This document shows, piece after piece, positions 46,601 to 57,409 of a DNA stretch of 64,000 nt. The stretch is from Stieleria marina (GTDB lineage: Bacteria > Planctomycetota > Planctomycetia > Pirellulales > Pirellulaceae): NCBI GenBank assembly GCA_007741555.1, contig CP036526.1, positions 3,224,001 through 3,288,000 of the forward strand, read 5' to 3'. Made by a program: the position numbers and the translations under genes. Each line of letters opens with the position of its first letter. Within the stretch, counting starts at the first letter, position 1. A model generated the notes under the pieces. That model was not told where the DNA came from, did not search any database, and saw only the letters and a program-made list of their open reading frames with translations.

Positions 46601-47168
46601 GCGCGGCCGTGTTGACCCACATCGAATGCGAAGTCGCTTCCAGCATCGCCGCCGGAACATCAGGAATCGCTTCGTCCAAAATATCTTTTGGCAGTTCGGT
46701 CAGGCCAACAAACTGATCAATGGTTTGTCCGCCGCCGAGAACCCAGCCGGTGGCAACGTGCGGAGTCTGTCCGGTGAGCAGTGGAACCAGGTCTTCCAGC
46801 GGAGTGGCTGCACTCAGTTGGACCGTGTTAACTGATGAAAACGCTTCCAAGATATGAGTGTGTACATCGTGAAAACCTGGCAGGACCATGCGGCCTTCCA
46901 AGTCTTGGATTCGCGTTTGATCGTTGGCTAAGGCCAGGATTTCTGCGTTGGTGCCGATCGCCAAAATTTGATCGTCGTCAATCGCAATGGCTTGGGCTGC
47001 TGAGCTCTCCCACGCCAGTTCCGGATCGACGCTGTAAATGGAACCGTTAATAAAGACAGTGTCGGCGATCCCGTCGGCGGCCAAAAGCATCCGCTGCTCA
47101 AGACGCTCCACACGTAAGGAACTTTTGCTACGGTGACTTGCTTTGCGAAGAGATCGTGTGCGAGACAT
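43545..47168 (-). CDS. Secreted amidohydrolase with LEPR-xLL motif, Calx-beta, GEVED and dockerin segments
   Basis: 1207 residues. The N-terminus has a LEPR-xLL-type sorting motif (VERLEQRMLLAADG). An amidohydrolase domain of the YtcJ type follows (about 30-560): GFHDVHTHILEA, IKLYSDGIIENG, FNIHAVGDAGVRD, RITHAEII and VVFSSDFDVNSPN. The YtcJ family handles amide or formamide substrates. Next come a Calx-beta-like segment (VKLTSSDLSEATLP), a GEVED domain (LDAWFDFDRDGLW...GEVEDEWINLR), a beta-rich stretch and two dockerin-like EF-hand repeats near the C-terminus (VDNSGQVTPNDILEVINQLV and TSGDNQFTPGDILEVINFLA). This resembles enzymes assembled on a surface scaffold. Only the amidohydrolase fold is certain; the substrate is unknown. 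Confidence 0.85.
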   Translation of the reverse strand: MSRTRSLRKASHRSKSSLRVERLEQRMLLAADGIADTVFINGSIYSVDPELAWESSAAQAIAIDDDQILAIGTNAEILALANDQTRIQDLEGRMVLPGFHDVHTHILEAFSSVNTVQLSAATPLEDLVPLLTGQTPHVATGWVLGGGQTIDQFVGLTELPKDILDEAIPDVPAAMLEATSHSMWVNTAALTAAGITDSTPDPTGGVIVRDSVTGEATGLLIDNAVDLIFEVALAQNDQLDELNYQGLVQGIQTFNQFGVTSVADARVYPSRGHDDVWSRAETEEHLTVRANLGLWAYPQHDDVQQIADLTALYSNDEDRLLKINEIKLYSDGIIENGTAALLDAYDIAGYGGDHGLKYFEVERLENYLTALQEVGFAFNIHAVGDAGVRDALSAIESTNQGHTDLRHRITHAEIIHPDDYSRFASTGTIADFQVGGEILSPENREFLRTLVGDRADTLLPVRSLHDAGATVVFSSDFDVNSPNPFVGIEQSMTRTDGQELAHVKDAIEAYTYNAAYAMQQEDRVGSLTAGKLADLVVLDQNLLTIAPEDIDDTSVLLTLLGGETVHGNALQLAIGSSRILENGGSTTGTVTRPGTSGNLVVKLTSSDLSEATLPTTVTIPDGSSSVTFRIDSVNDDLDDGDRRVTLLAQAVDMIAAVAFATVVDEDPIGTDFGDAPTAEQSGFANDYPVTIAQDGAVHNVTSLFLGEAIDSEANGQPAFQATGDDVASQDDDDGATFATTFIIDTTTDTVANFSVVSSASGKLDAWFDFDRDGLWNHQTERVAEMVDVVAGVNTISIQLPQGTSVGETAARLRLSSAGGLTPLGFAADGEVEDEWINLRAGSQNLNARVTTSFNSAPTGPIIVATSEGRTSVRHQFTEFFDAPNSSFGGLSVFGDPQDETFVLDIATFALPARGLTLNGGTGENQLHVSGDGEVNLVEDSFRLANLKIIDLRDPGATTLIVSAASVQMLTPDSSVQILTGPGDRLQFADPTNWTFGDPIVQGDQFFHVAQSTVGNATEQIHVQTQLPWHNSIIPQDVDNSGQVTPNDILEVINQLVDRDYIEPDTQNGLPPGQLNPWPNRFYDTSGDNQFTPGDILEVINFLAEQRANTPSGEWIDDADLSVGPSDWIPVRKAADRQQRISRTTVHQSLASPRDAHLVLQSDLGQVAADSRDAGLFPDSTAPDSSTVSLDDKLATDLADTQLDTSRR

Positions 47169-47597
47169 CTATGGGAGCCAAAAACGGCGAGCGAATATCG
47201 AATGGGAGCATCACTATAGACGACCCATGGGTGGCTTTTGTTCCCCGCATTGGGCTCCGCCCCGAGATGATCACCCGGGCATCGACATCAGTAAACGCGG
47301 CAATTTGCGATGTTTTCGGCAGTGGGGGAACTTTGCCGCGTCAGGCGAATGTCGCTCATTTGCTTCGCTGGGTACGTGCGGGAACGCCTGCGATGTGCCT
47401 GACACGGACTCCGCTTTTTCGTCCCCTGTTGGTCTCAGATAAGAATGGGCAAAGGAGATGACGGGGAGGATTGAAAGAAAAAAGGCCGTCTGAAAATTTG
47501 ACCTTCATGGTGCTGGTTCGCACCTGGGTGTACTCCGCGACTTCGTCTGTCGTGGCGATAAGACGATGGTAGGGTTCCGTTGGCCGAAGGCATCCGG
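47169..47597. other. Intergenic region without a supported gene
   Basis: About 430 bp between two minus-strand secreted-enzyme genes. Overlapping 100-codon plus-strand frames (47138-47461) share only low-information sequence. I see no terminator with a U-tract, repeat or RNA gene. Confidence 0.35.
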
Positions 47598-49451
47598 CTA
47601 CTTCGTTAGCGAAATCGTTTGCGATTTGCTGCCTACTTGGGCCTCTTTGACGACGACCGTTTCAGGAGAGTTCTTGCCAGCTTTGATGGTGAACGTTTTT
47701 CCTTTGGGAGCACCAGGCACGAACGACTTGCCGCTGGCGCGAACCGTGTAGAGAACTTCGCCGCTGCTGGAGTCGATCAGTTGTACGACGGGTGAATCAA
47801 TGTCAAACGTCAACTCACCAAGTTTTCCCCATGACGGCGGGTTGTAGTTGTCGAACTGCGAAATCGTCAGCGGCCAGCCTGGGTACTGCTTCGCGGATGA
47901 ATCGGTGACATCGACATTGCGAGGCCAGCATTCCATCGTGATCGAACGCTTTTGAGTGTTCAGTCGAACGATCCCAAATCCTGCAGCACGCGTGTTCAGC
48001 AGGTTGCCCGCTGGCATCTTTTCGGGGTTAGCGGCGGCGTAGTTGGTGACCTTGTTGTTGAATCCGTCCAATGAGTCCCCTGTGTATTCAGGACTGCCTT
48101 CTTTGCGGTTCTTTCCTGGCTCCAACGGATCCCACCAGCGAAGGTACAGATTCGCAATCGACGGAACACAGAACGACCAAATGGCGTCGCGGTGTTCATC
48201 GACACCTTGATGAAAAATCGTTGCCAGGTGTTGATCGCCTGCGTAGTGAAATGCGAATCCTTTGCGAAGCGATTTGAGTGCTCGATTGCGTCCGGCTTGC
48301 GGCCAACCGTTGGAATCCATGTCAGCATGCAAGCGACCGTTGGCAGCTCCGTGAATGTGTGCTCCGCCGCAGAAGATCGTTGCGGACAATGCCACTTTCA
48401 TTTTGGCGTCATCCCAGTCCTGCGCCCAAGCGTCGATGAATTTTAGCTGGCGTTCGCCCAGCAAAATCGCGCCCTTCACATCGACACTCTCGGGGTCGTA
48501 GTCGGGGTTGCGAATGTGATCCGGGCGTGGACCCTGTTTGGGCACTCGGCCTGCCGGACCCGTTTTGAATTTTCGGTCTTCCAAGACAGCGAAGTCAACG
48601 TTGCCCCAGTTTAGATTAGTGAAGTAGACACCGATGCCTTGACCGATCTTGTGAGGATCGACGGGGTCGGGAAGGTGACTGGTTTGGGCTCGTTCGACTT
48701 CTTGGACGTAAACGCCAGGACGCGAGTAGCCGCCGTCAGCTGCTCCGCTGAGCGTCGAAATCTTACCGCTTTCGCCCCAAAGATTGGGTTGTCCAGCATC
48801 ATGGTCATCGGGCAGGCAAATGGTCGGGCGGTCTTTGATGATGTCACCAAAGTCCCGGCCAAACTTTAGCCAAGCCGCGTAGTGTCGATTGTGGTCATAC
48901 ACTTGGTCGCCGGAGAAATAGAGCACGTCTGCGTCGACACGGTTGATGTTGTCGATTAGGTCTTGACGCGAAATGTCGCCGCCATGCATCGGATGAATCG
49001 AATTGCCCGTAAACCCAGCGACGACGATTTCCTCTTTGTCGACAGGGTTTTTGCGAATGGTGCCTTCGTAGGTGGCGTCGGTACCATGGAGGACGCGGTA
49101 CTTTCGGGTTTGCGTGTCGTCCCAGTTTTCAACTCGCAGCGGCGCAGTCCAACCGGCCTCGATGACTTCGGTCCGTGCGACTTCCGTCCATTGCCCGTCT
49201 TTTTCAATCTCCAGGCGAACAACCGTTGGATCGCTGGACTTCAGCGGATAAAGCTGAGCTGTTAATTTCAGCGTCTTGTCGTGAACGGTATACAAGGCGA
49301 AGCAAATCACGTCACTGCGTTTGACGTCCGGGATCGTTAGATCGCCGCGACGTGGTCGCCGTTTGGCATTTTGCTGGGCAAGAACCGACGTGCTGGTCAG
49401 CATTAACGCCAAGCAGATCAGAACGCATCGTTGGAAGGATTGAAGATTCAT
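47598..49451 (-). CDS. PhoD-like secreted phosphatase/phosphodiesterase
   Basis: 617 residues. A signal peptide (CVLICLALMLTSTSVLAQQ) is followed by a beta domain (about 30-150) and a metallophosphatase-like domain. Visible metal-site segments are FTGNSIHPMHGG, VLYFSGDQVYDHN and CLPDDHDAGQPNLWG, then HYAGDQHLATIF near the C-terminal end of the core. These fit the PhoD/metallophosphoesterase superfamily, although the first Asp/His motif is less typical. PhoD enzymes hydrolyse phosphodiesters and phosphomonoesters outside the cytoplasm, often under phosphate limitation. No Pho-box was identified. Confidence 0.78.
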   Translation of the reverse strand: MNLQSFQRCVLICLALMLTSTSVLAQQNAKRRPRRGDLTIPDVKRSDVICFALYTVHDKTLKLTAQLYPLKSSDPTVVRLEIEKDGQWTEVARTEVIEAGWTAPLRVENWDDTQTRKYRVLHGTDATYEGTIRKNPVDKEEIVVAGFTGNSIHPMHGGDISRQDLIDNINRVDADVLYFSGDQVYDHNRHYAAWLKFGRDFGDIIKDRPTICLPDDHDAGQPNLWGESGKISTLSGAADGGYSRPGVYVQEVERAQTSHLPDPVDPHKIGQGIGVYFTNLNWGNVDFAVLEDRKFKTGPAGRVPKQGPRPDHIRNPDYDPESVDVKGAILLGERQLKFIDAWAQDWDDAKMKVALSATIFCGGAHIHGAANGRLHADMDSNGWPQAGRNRALKSLRKGFAFHYAGDQHLATIFHQGVDEHRDAIWSFCVPSIANLYLRWWDPLEPGKNRKEGSPEYTGDSLDGFNNKVTNYAAANPEKMPAGNLLNTRAAGFGIVRLNTQKRSITMECWPRNVDVTDSSAKQYPGWPLTISQFDNYNPPSWGKLGELTFDIDSPVVQLIDSSSGEVLYTVRASGKSFVPGAPKGKTFTIKAGKNSPETVVVKEAQVGSKSQTISLTK

Positions 49452-49577
49452 GGTTTTGTTTATCGATCGAAATAAGTCGTTGGTGGTGCCAGAGCGAGAT
49501 TGGTCGGGGTTTGAATCCCGTTTTCAATCAAGTGTGTTCAGGAACGGTTTATATTCGGCAACGCATGTTCGTGGGGC

Positions 49578-50432
49578 TCAAAGAGGTTCGTCTTTTGGCT
49601 CTCGCCATATTAGCAACAAATAGAGCGGAATGAGGAAGTGGGGCGCTCGAAGAACCGCTTCGTGCAAGTATTGATCCGCGCCCCAGTAATTTAGTTGCCA
49701 AGACATTCCGGCAACGGGGCGTGCGATCGCGGTCAGGAAACCCCATGCCGTCGCGTAGACGGCGCTGACTTTGCGAGTCAACGGAAAGCAGATTCCGAGA
49801 CAGACTATGAAGTCAAGCGTTCCTGCGATTCGCAACAGTGTCTGCGTGGTGGGGTATTCCACGCCCAGTATCAACGTTGTCATCGCCGAAAAGCTTGCAG
49901 GCGTCGGCCATGCGCCAACCGCGTACAATCCGTGACCTGCGAACGTCATAATCAAAGCGATCATCGCCATGATGGTTGTGCATCGGTGGCGAACCCCAAA
50001 TACGAGGGCCAAGACCAGCAGGATGGGGATCAGCATTTGGCCGCCGTGTTCGATGAACATGGGTGGCTGCCGAATTGCGGCAACGTATTTGGCATAGCTG
50101 AGCCAGATCAGCAGGCCGCTGCCGAGGACGAGTCCGCTGATTTGAAAACGGGAAGTTCGCCGAACGGTCAGGGACAACACGGCGCAGGCGAGGTACAGCC
50201 ACCAGATTCGGGCCAACCACTTTTGGACGACTCCATCATTGGCGCCGGTACCAACAAATTCTTCCCAGCTCAGACCGAACCGACTCGCTAAATCGAATGT
50301 CGAATCTTGCCATAGAAGCACACCGTAGGGAGCTTCCCAGTAGTAATGCACCCAAGTCCAACCGGCGAAGCATAGGAACGCTCCCAGCCGAAGACAGAGG
50401 AGCGGTAGGTTGTCTCGATTCGGTTCGTTCAC
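49578..50432 (-). CDS. Integral membrane protein of unknown function
   Basis: 284 residues with about seven to eight transmembrane helices, for example LCLRLGAFLCFAGWTWVHYY, LYLACAVLSLTVR, ISGLVLGSGLLIWLSY, MLIPILLVLALVFGV, TIMAMIALIMTFAGHGLYAV, LDFIVCLGICFPL and FLIPLYLLLIW. The motif APYGVLLWQD and the GTLDFIVC pattern are not ones I recognise. Weak DoxX-like appearance only. It is a single minus-strand gene between the phosphatase gene and rbgA. Confidence 0.65.
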   Translation of the reverse strand: MNEPNRDNLPLLCLRLGAFLCFAGWTWVHYYWEAPYGVLLWQDSTFDLASRFGLSWEEFVGTGANDGVVQKWLARIWWLYLACAVLSLTVRRTSRFQISGLVLGSGLLIWLSYAKYVAAIRQPPMFIEHGGQMLIPILLVLALVFGVRHRCTTIMAMIALIMTFAGHGLYAVGAWPTPASFSAMTTLILGVEYPTTQTLLRIAGTLDFIVCLGICFPLTRKVSAVYATAWGFLTAIARPVAGMSWQLNYWGADQYLHEAVLRAPHFLIPLYLLLIWREPKDEPL

Positions 50433-50841
50433 GTTTGGCCCGGAAGCTCCGCCGTCATTTGGTCGTCAGGGAGCATTCTACTGGGATCAGAATCGGAGGC
50501 CAGCCTCTTGTGTCAGTCGCCGACATTGGGAGATCGAAACCACAAGAGTCCGCCGGGTGTGGTTAGGTGTCGTGCGTCGGCCATTGCTAGAAAGCGGAAT
50601 GGTCATGGTGGATTGCCATTCCGATGTTCTTAGGGTTGTTTCGACAACTCATCGGCTGTGCCGCTTCGCGCAGCCTAACTAGCCGGGCAGCCTGAGTAGC
50701 CGGAAGAAGATGCCCGGCCAAAACCCAATCATTGCAGTTACGACCAGCAGTTTGACGAACGCAAAGGATCGATGTCCGTCTTTTCGCCCATTTCTTTTAT
50801 CGCTGCAAAGAGCTGCCTTGCTGCTGGGATGGTGTGGTCCG
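50433..50841. other. Intergenic region without a supported gene
   Basis: About 410 bp downstream of rbgA (minus strand). I examined a short hydrophobic minus-strand frame near 50690-50800, but it has no start codon. No terminator or RNA element could be recognised. Confidence 0.35.
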
Positions 50842-51801
50842 CTAGCCGCGCATTTCGCGAGACTTCTTTTGAGCTCGCTGTTTGTCGCGAAATCGTTTTT
50901 TGCGTTTTAGTTCTTTTTCTTTGTCGCGTTCTTCTTTTTCCGCGATGTCTTTTGCCGTTTGAATCTTTTCGCGTTGCATGATCTTGGGCGTTTCGTACGT
51001 CAAACGTCCGAGACCACCGGATCGTACTTCGGTGACAAAGATTCGCGACGCACGATCGATGTCGACCAAGTTGCCGCGTCCTAGGCAGCCACGTTTTCGT
51101 CCAATCGCTTCGATCAATTCCAGTTCGGTCGTTGGGACTTCATCCAAATCAAATCGTTTTGCGATCCGCTCGGGATAGGTCGCCGTCAAATATCTCGCCC
51201 CGAAGAAAGCAACATCGGCGTAGTCCATGGCGGTTTCTTTGATCGAACCGATCAACGCCAAGCGATAGCCGCTGTTGACGTTGTGGACATTGGGCCACAT
51301 CACTCCGGGCGTATCCAGCAACGTGATGCCGTCGCCGATATTGACGCTCTGTTGTTGCTTGGTAATCGCCGGCGTGTTTCCTGTCTTGGCAATTTTGCGA
51401 CCTGCCAAAATATTGATGATCGTGGACTTACCGACGTTGGGGATTCCCACGACCATGGTCTTGATCGTTTTGCCGTCCTTGTGCGGGACCATTCTAGCAG
51501 CGGCATACTTGAGCTTCAGGATGGTGGGGATGTCCTTGGTCGTGACTGCCCGAGCCCGAACACCTTCGGTCGAACTAAGATACTCTTGCCACTGAACCGT
51601 CAATTCTTCGTCGGCTAAATCGCTTTTCGCTAGCACTTTCAAGCAAGGTTTTTCGCCTCGCAATTCGGCAAGCATCGGGTTCTCACTCGAGTAAGGAATC
51701 CGCGCGTCGAGCACTTCGATCACCACATCAACTTTGGGCAGAGCGGCCTGGATCTCCAGCCGAGCCTTGTGCATGTGCCCGGGGAACCATTGAATTTGCA
51801 T
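50842..51801 (-). CDS. Circularly permuted GTPase RbgA/YlqF-like
   Basis: 319 residues in the form starting at 51801 (MQIQWFPGHMHKARLEI), the typical family N-terminus; a start at 51840 would add 13 unrelated residues. The GTPase motifs occur in permuted order: G4 (AKSDLAD), then G1 (GIPNVGKSTI) and G3 (DTPGVMW). The family assists late 50S ribosomal subunit assembly. The C-terminal tail is a highly charged Lys/Arg/Glu helix (EKEERDKEKELKRKKRFRDK), suitable for rRNA contact. It lies upstream of the divergent-family uvrA-like gene in the genomic order but is a separate unit. Confidence 0.92.
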   Translation of the reverse strand: MQIQWFPGHMHKARLEIQAALPKVDVVIEVLDARIPYSSENPMLAELRGEKPCLKVLAKSDLADEELTVQWQEYLSSTEGVRARAVTTKDIPTILKLKYAAARMVPHKDGKTIKTMVVGIPNVGKSTIINILAGRKIAKTGNTPAITKQQQSVNIGDGITLLDTPGVMWPNVHNVNSGYRLALIGSIKETAMDYADVAFFGARYLTATYPERIAKRFDLDEVPTTELELIEAIGRKRGCLGRGNLVDIDRASRIFVTEVRSGGLGRLTYETPKIMQREKIQTAKDIAEKEERDKEKELKRKKRFRDKQRAQKKSREMRG

Positions 51802-52048
51802 GACGTGGACCGATACTGTCGTTTCGCGATGGAGAGCCAATCGCGGATAAGCTGACTGAATTGTTTGAGCGGAGAATTCGCCCGCTTGGGATCTATTGAA
51901 ACACGCACAGCTTCATTTCGATAGCCGTTCGCTGGAAATCGTCCCATCCATCTCCAGCAGGGCCATCGCCAACACGCTGCACGGCCAGCGCGCGTGGGGC
52001 GGGGGCCATCGCGAATAGTTGGCGGGGCCAGTTTAACCTACGACCTGC

Positions 52049-54874
52049 TCAGTATCGGGCAAAAGCAGCTTTTAGAACGTCGCCCGTCCTGCTGTTCTTC
52101 GCTTTCGCAATGTCCTTGGGAGGACCCTGGGCGACGATTTTCCCGCCATCTTCAGCGGCTCCGGGGCCCAAATCGATGATGTAGTCCGCTGCCTGCATGA
52201 GCAGCGAATTGTGTTCGACGACGATCAGAGCGTGGCCGTCCGCCAATAGAGCGTCAAAGCAATCGACGAGGCGGACGATGTCTGCGAAGTGCAGCCCGGT
52301 GGTCGGTTCGTCCAAAATGAAGAGTGTGCGACGTCGTTTACTGGACGCCAGAAAGGCCGCCAGTTTCAGCCGTTGGCCTTCACCGCTGGAGAGTGTTGTG
52401 GCAGGTTGACCCAATGCGATGTATTCCAGCCCGACGTCGATCAGCCGTTTCAAGCGTGCTTGAACTTTGACCTGTCCCCGAAAAAACGTAAAGGCTTCGC
52501 GAACCGTCATTTGCAAAACATCGGCAATGTTGCGATCACGAAAACGAACATCCAATATCTCGTCACGATAGCGCGTGCCGCGACAGCTGGGGCACGTCAT
52601 CGAAACGTTGGCAAGGAATTGCATGTCGACTTCCAACGCACCAGCTCCTTCGCACTGTTCGCACTGGCCCTTGGCGCTGTTGAACGTGAAGTGACCGGCC
52701 GTGAAATTACGAGCGCGTGCTTCCACGCTGTCGGCGAACACTTTGCGAATCGGATCAAACGCTTTGACGTACGTAACCGGACAGCTTCGAGCGCTACGAC
52801 TGATGGGTGACTGATCGATTAACAAACAGTCATCAAACTGGCTCAGTCCCCCAATCGATTGGTAGGGCAACGGCTTGGCTGCCTGCCGTAGTTTTTCCTG
52901 CTTAATGGCTTCAAAGAGCGTGTCCTGGACCAGACTGCTTTTACCGCTGCCCGAAACACCCGTGACCAAGCAAAGCACTCCCAGCGGAAAATCGATGTCG
53001 ATGGATTGCAGATTGTGGCCTGACGCACCGCGCAGCTTCAGTGTTCCGCGCGGCGTGCGCGGCTCATGATCGCGAAGTGTCCAGCCTCGTTCGCCCGATA
53101 AAAATTGCCCGGTCAAACTGTCCTTGCTGCGCAGCATCTGCTTCGGCGTTCCCTCGAAAGAAACTTCGCCACCCGCCGTGCCTGCGCCAGGACCGATTTC
53201 GATCACGCGATCGGCCAGTTTGATCAGTGCTTCGTCGTGTTCGACCACAATCACGGTGTTGCCACGATCTCGCAATTCAATGATCGCTTCGGCCAACGGC
53301 TGCACATCCGACGCGTGCAGCCCCGCAGTTGGTTCGTCCAGTACATACAGCATGTTGACCAGGCTACTGCCAAGAGCTGATGTGAGCGCGACCCTTTGTG
53401 TTTCGCCGCCCGAGAGCGTTCGCAGGGTTCGGTCGAGCTGCAGATAGCCCAGCCCGACCGTTTGCAGAAAACCAATCCGGTCGCGTATCTGAGAGAGCGG
53501 CTCGGCGGCCACCTTTTTCTCTCGTGCTTTCAATTTCAATTTGGCAAAGAACGCGTCCGCTTCATCGGCCTGCATGTGCAGGCAATCGGCGATGTTGTGT
53601 TCGCCAATGCGATAGGCCAAAGCTTCCGGCTTGAAGCGTTTTCCGTTGCACTGCTGACAGGTCCGGTAGCTGCGGAAACGCGAAGCAAAGATGCGAACGT
53701 GCATTTTGTATTTCTTGCGGTCCAGCCAAGCAAAGAATCCGTCCAAGCCACCGAAGTTTCGTTCGGGCACACCATTTTGGATCAATTTCAGGTGCTTCTT
53801 TTTAAGCTTGGAATATGGCACGTCGACGGGCAGGTCGTAATCGCCGGCCAGTTCAAGCAATTCGTCCAATTCATGGCTATACGCCGGTGTGCTCCACGCC
53901 GCGATGGCTCCTTCAGCAAGCGAGAGCGATTTGTCAGGAACGACCAAGTCCATGTCGACGTCGACAATGTCGCCAAAGCCTTCGCACGCCGGACACGCAC
54001 CCAGCGGATTGTTGAAATTGAATAATCGTGGGACAGGATCGGGAAAATCCAAATCGCAGTTGTCACAGCGACGATCGCGGCTGAGTCGGCGGTAATTCCA
54101 GACTCGCCCGTCAACCTCCATTGGTTTGGTTGGCGAATCACTGCTGCTTTCCGAAAGTACGACCGCTTTGCCATGGCCTTCGTGCATCGCGGTTTCCAGC
54201 GATTCGGTCAATCGCGTCAGTTCGACGTCCGGTCCGATTCGGTCGACTAAGATCATGCACTCGATGCCTTTACGACCGACCTTTTTCGCCAAAGAAGTTC
54301 GGTCCGAATCGGAAAGGTGAAATGTTTCGCCGCCGACAATCAGCCGAACGTAGCCGTCTTGTTGCAGTCCCAACAAGATTTCGCTGGCAGCTTTGCGGTC
54401 GGGCAACCAAACCGGAAAACCGATCATCGCCCGTCCGCTTTTCGCCTCGAACATTTCCTTGGCGACCACCGACGGGTCATCGCTGTGAACTTCCGCCCCA
54501 CAGCTGTAGCACACCAGTCGGCTGGCTTTGGCGAACAAGAGACGTAAGTGATCCGCGATCTCGGTGCTGGTTCCCACCGTGCTGCGGTTGGTTTTGGACC
54601 CTCCCGCACGCGTCACGGCGATCGCTGGCGGAATGCCAATGATCTCGTCGCAGTCGGGTTTGTCTAACCGTTGCAGAAACTGCCGCGTGTACGCAGAGAA
54701 ACTCTCGATGTAACAACGCTGGCCTTCGGCGTACAACGTGTCGAGCGCCAGTGAGGTCTTGCCGCTGCCCGACAATCCGCAGATCGCGACCAGTTGACCA
54801 CGCGGAATGTCGACACTGATGCTCTGCAGATTGTGAACTCGACAGCCGCGGACGGAGATGACGTCTGGTTTCAA
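52049..54874 (-). CDS. UvrA-family excinuclease ATPase, divergent form
   Basis: 941 residues from a TTG start. UvrA recognises DNA damage in nucleotide excision repair. Two ABC ATPase halves are visible: Walker A GLSGSGKTS and GVSGSGKSS; signature LSGGETQRVAL in the first half. In the second half the signature reads SSGEGQRLKL instead of the canonical SGGEAQR. Zinc-finger motifs are present: CDNCDLDF...CPACEGFG and CEQCEGAG...CPSCRGTRY. The second half's contact region reads SCPVTYVKAFDPIR, unlike the canonical SNPATYTG. These departures suggest a UvrA2-type paralogue rather than the main UvrA, although one cannot be sure without comparison with the rest of the genome. Confidence 0.85.
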   Translation of the reverse strand: MKPDVISVRGCRVHNLQSISVDIPRGQLVAICGLSGSGKTSLALDTLYAEGQRCYIESFSAYTRQFLQRLDKPDCDEIIGIPPAIAVTRAGGSKTNRSTVGTSTEIADHLRLLFAKASRLVCYSCGAEVHSDDPSVVAKEMFEAKSGRAMIGFPVWLPDRKAASEILLGLQQDGYVRLIVGGETFHLSDSDRTSLAKKVGRKGIECMILVDRIGPDVELTRLTESLETAMHEGHGKAVVLSESSSDSPTKPMEVDGRVWNYRRLSRDRRCDNCDLDFPDPVPRLFNFNNPLGACPACEGFGDIVDVDMDLVVPDKSLSLAEGAIAAWSTPAYSHELDELLELAGDYDLPVDVPYSKLKKKHLKLIQNGVPERNFGGLDGFFAWLDRKKYKMHVRIFASRFRSYRTCQQCNGKRFKPEALAYRIGEHNIADCLHMQADEADAFFAKLKLKAREKKVAAEPLSQIRDRIGFLQTVGLGYLQLDRTLRTLSGGETQRVALTSALGSSLVNMLYVLDEPTAGLHASDVQPLAEAIIELRDRGNTVIVVEHDEALIKLADRVIEIGPGAGTAGGEVSFEGTPKQMLRSKDSLTGQFLSGERGWTLRDHEPRTPRGTLKLRGASGHNLQSIDIDFPLGVLCLVTGVSGSGKSSLVQDTLFEAIKQEKLRQAAKPLPYQSIGGLSQFDDCLLIDQSPISRSARSCPVTYVKAFDPIRKVFADSVEARARNFTAGHFTFNSAKGQCEQCEGAGALEVDMQFLANVSMTCPSCRGTRYRDEILDVRFRDRNIADVLQMTVREAFTFFRGQVKVQARLKRLIDVGLEYIALGQPATTLSSGEGQRLKLAAFLASSKRRRTLFILDEPTTGLHFADIVRLVDCFDALLADGHALIVVEHNSLLMQAADYIIDLGPGAAEDGGKIVAQGPPKDIAKAKNSRTGDVLKAAFARY

Positions 54875-55071
54875 CGGAGCTGGATGCTTAAGTGGAAGGA
54901 CAAAATGGGCGGAGGCGTAGCGTGATGCTGAGGATTGTAGTGTGATGCTAAGGATTTTTACCGCACAGAGGAAGCATCATCTGATTTTGCCTGTTTTGCT
55001 GCATCAAAGATCGGTTGCCGATTCCGCATCAACACGAGACGATGAGGCACCTGAAAAACGCACCAATTTAG

Positions 55072-57156
<2,085 letters not shown>

Positions 57157-57409
57157 TGCAAAGCGTGCTGGGCGTTTACCGGCTTAGGGGGCGTGGTGTT
57201 TGTCGCCACAGATCGTCCTGATGAACGCAGGCAAGACGTAGGGAATGCCTAGCTTGGGCAAAGCATCAAACTGGCGTGTCGGTACAGCGTTTGACGGCAG
57301 CAATTTGACGAGCGTCCAGGCGCAACGACATACTCTTACCAGGGCGTCTTTGCTCTTTGCGAAAAAATATCGTCGCAGTCGTCGATTCAAACCACAGGAA
57401 GCTCTTTCG

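Noticed and set aside
49490-49540. Sequence resembling a tRNA T-arm (gggtttgaatccc)
   Set aside because: No matching acceptor, D or anticodon arms can be formed around it.
50690-50800. Hydrophobic minus-strand frame downstream of rbgA
   Set aside because: No usable start codon lies upstream in frame; only the tail looks membrane-like.
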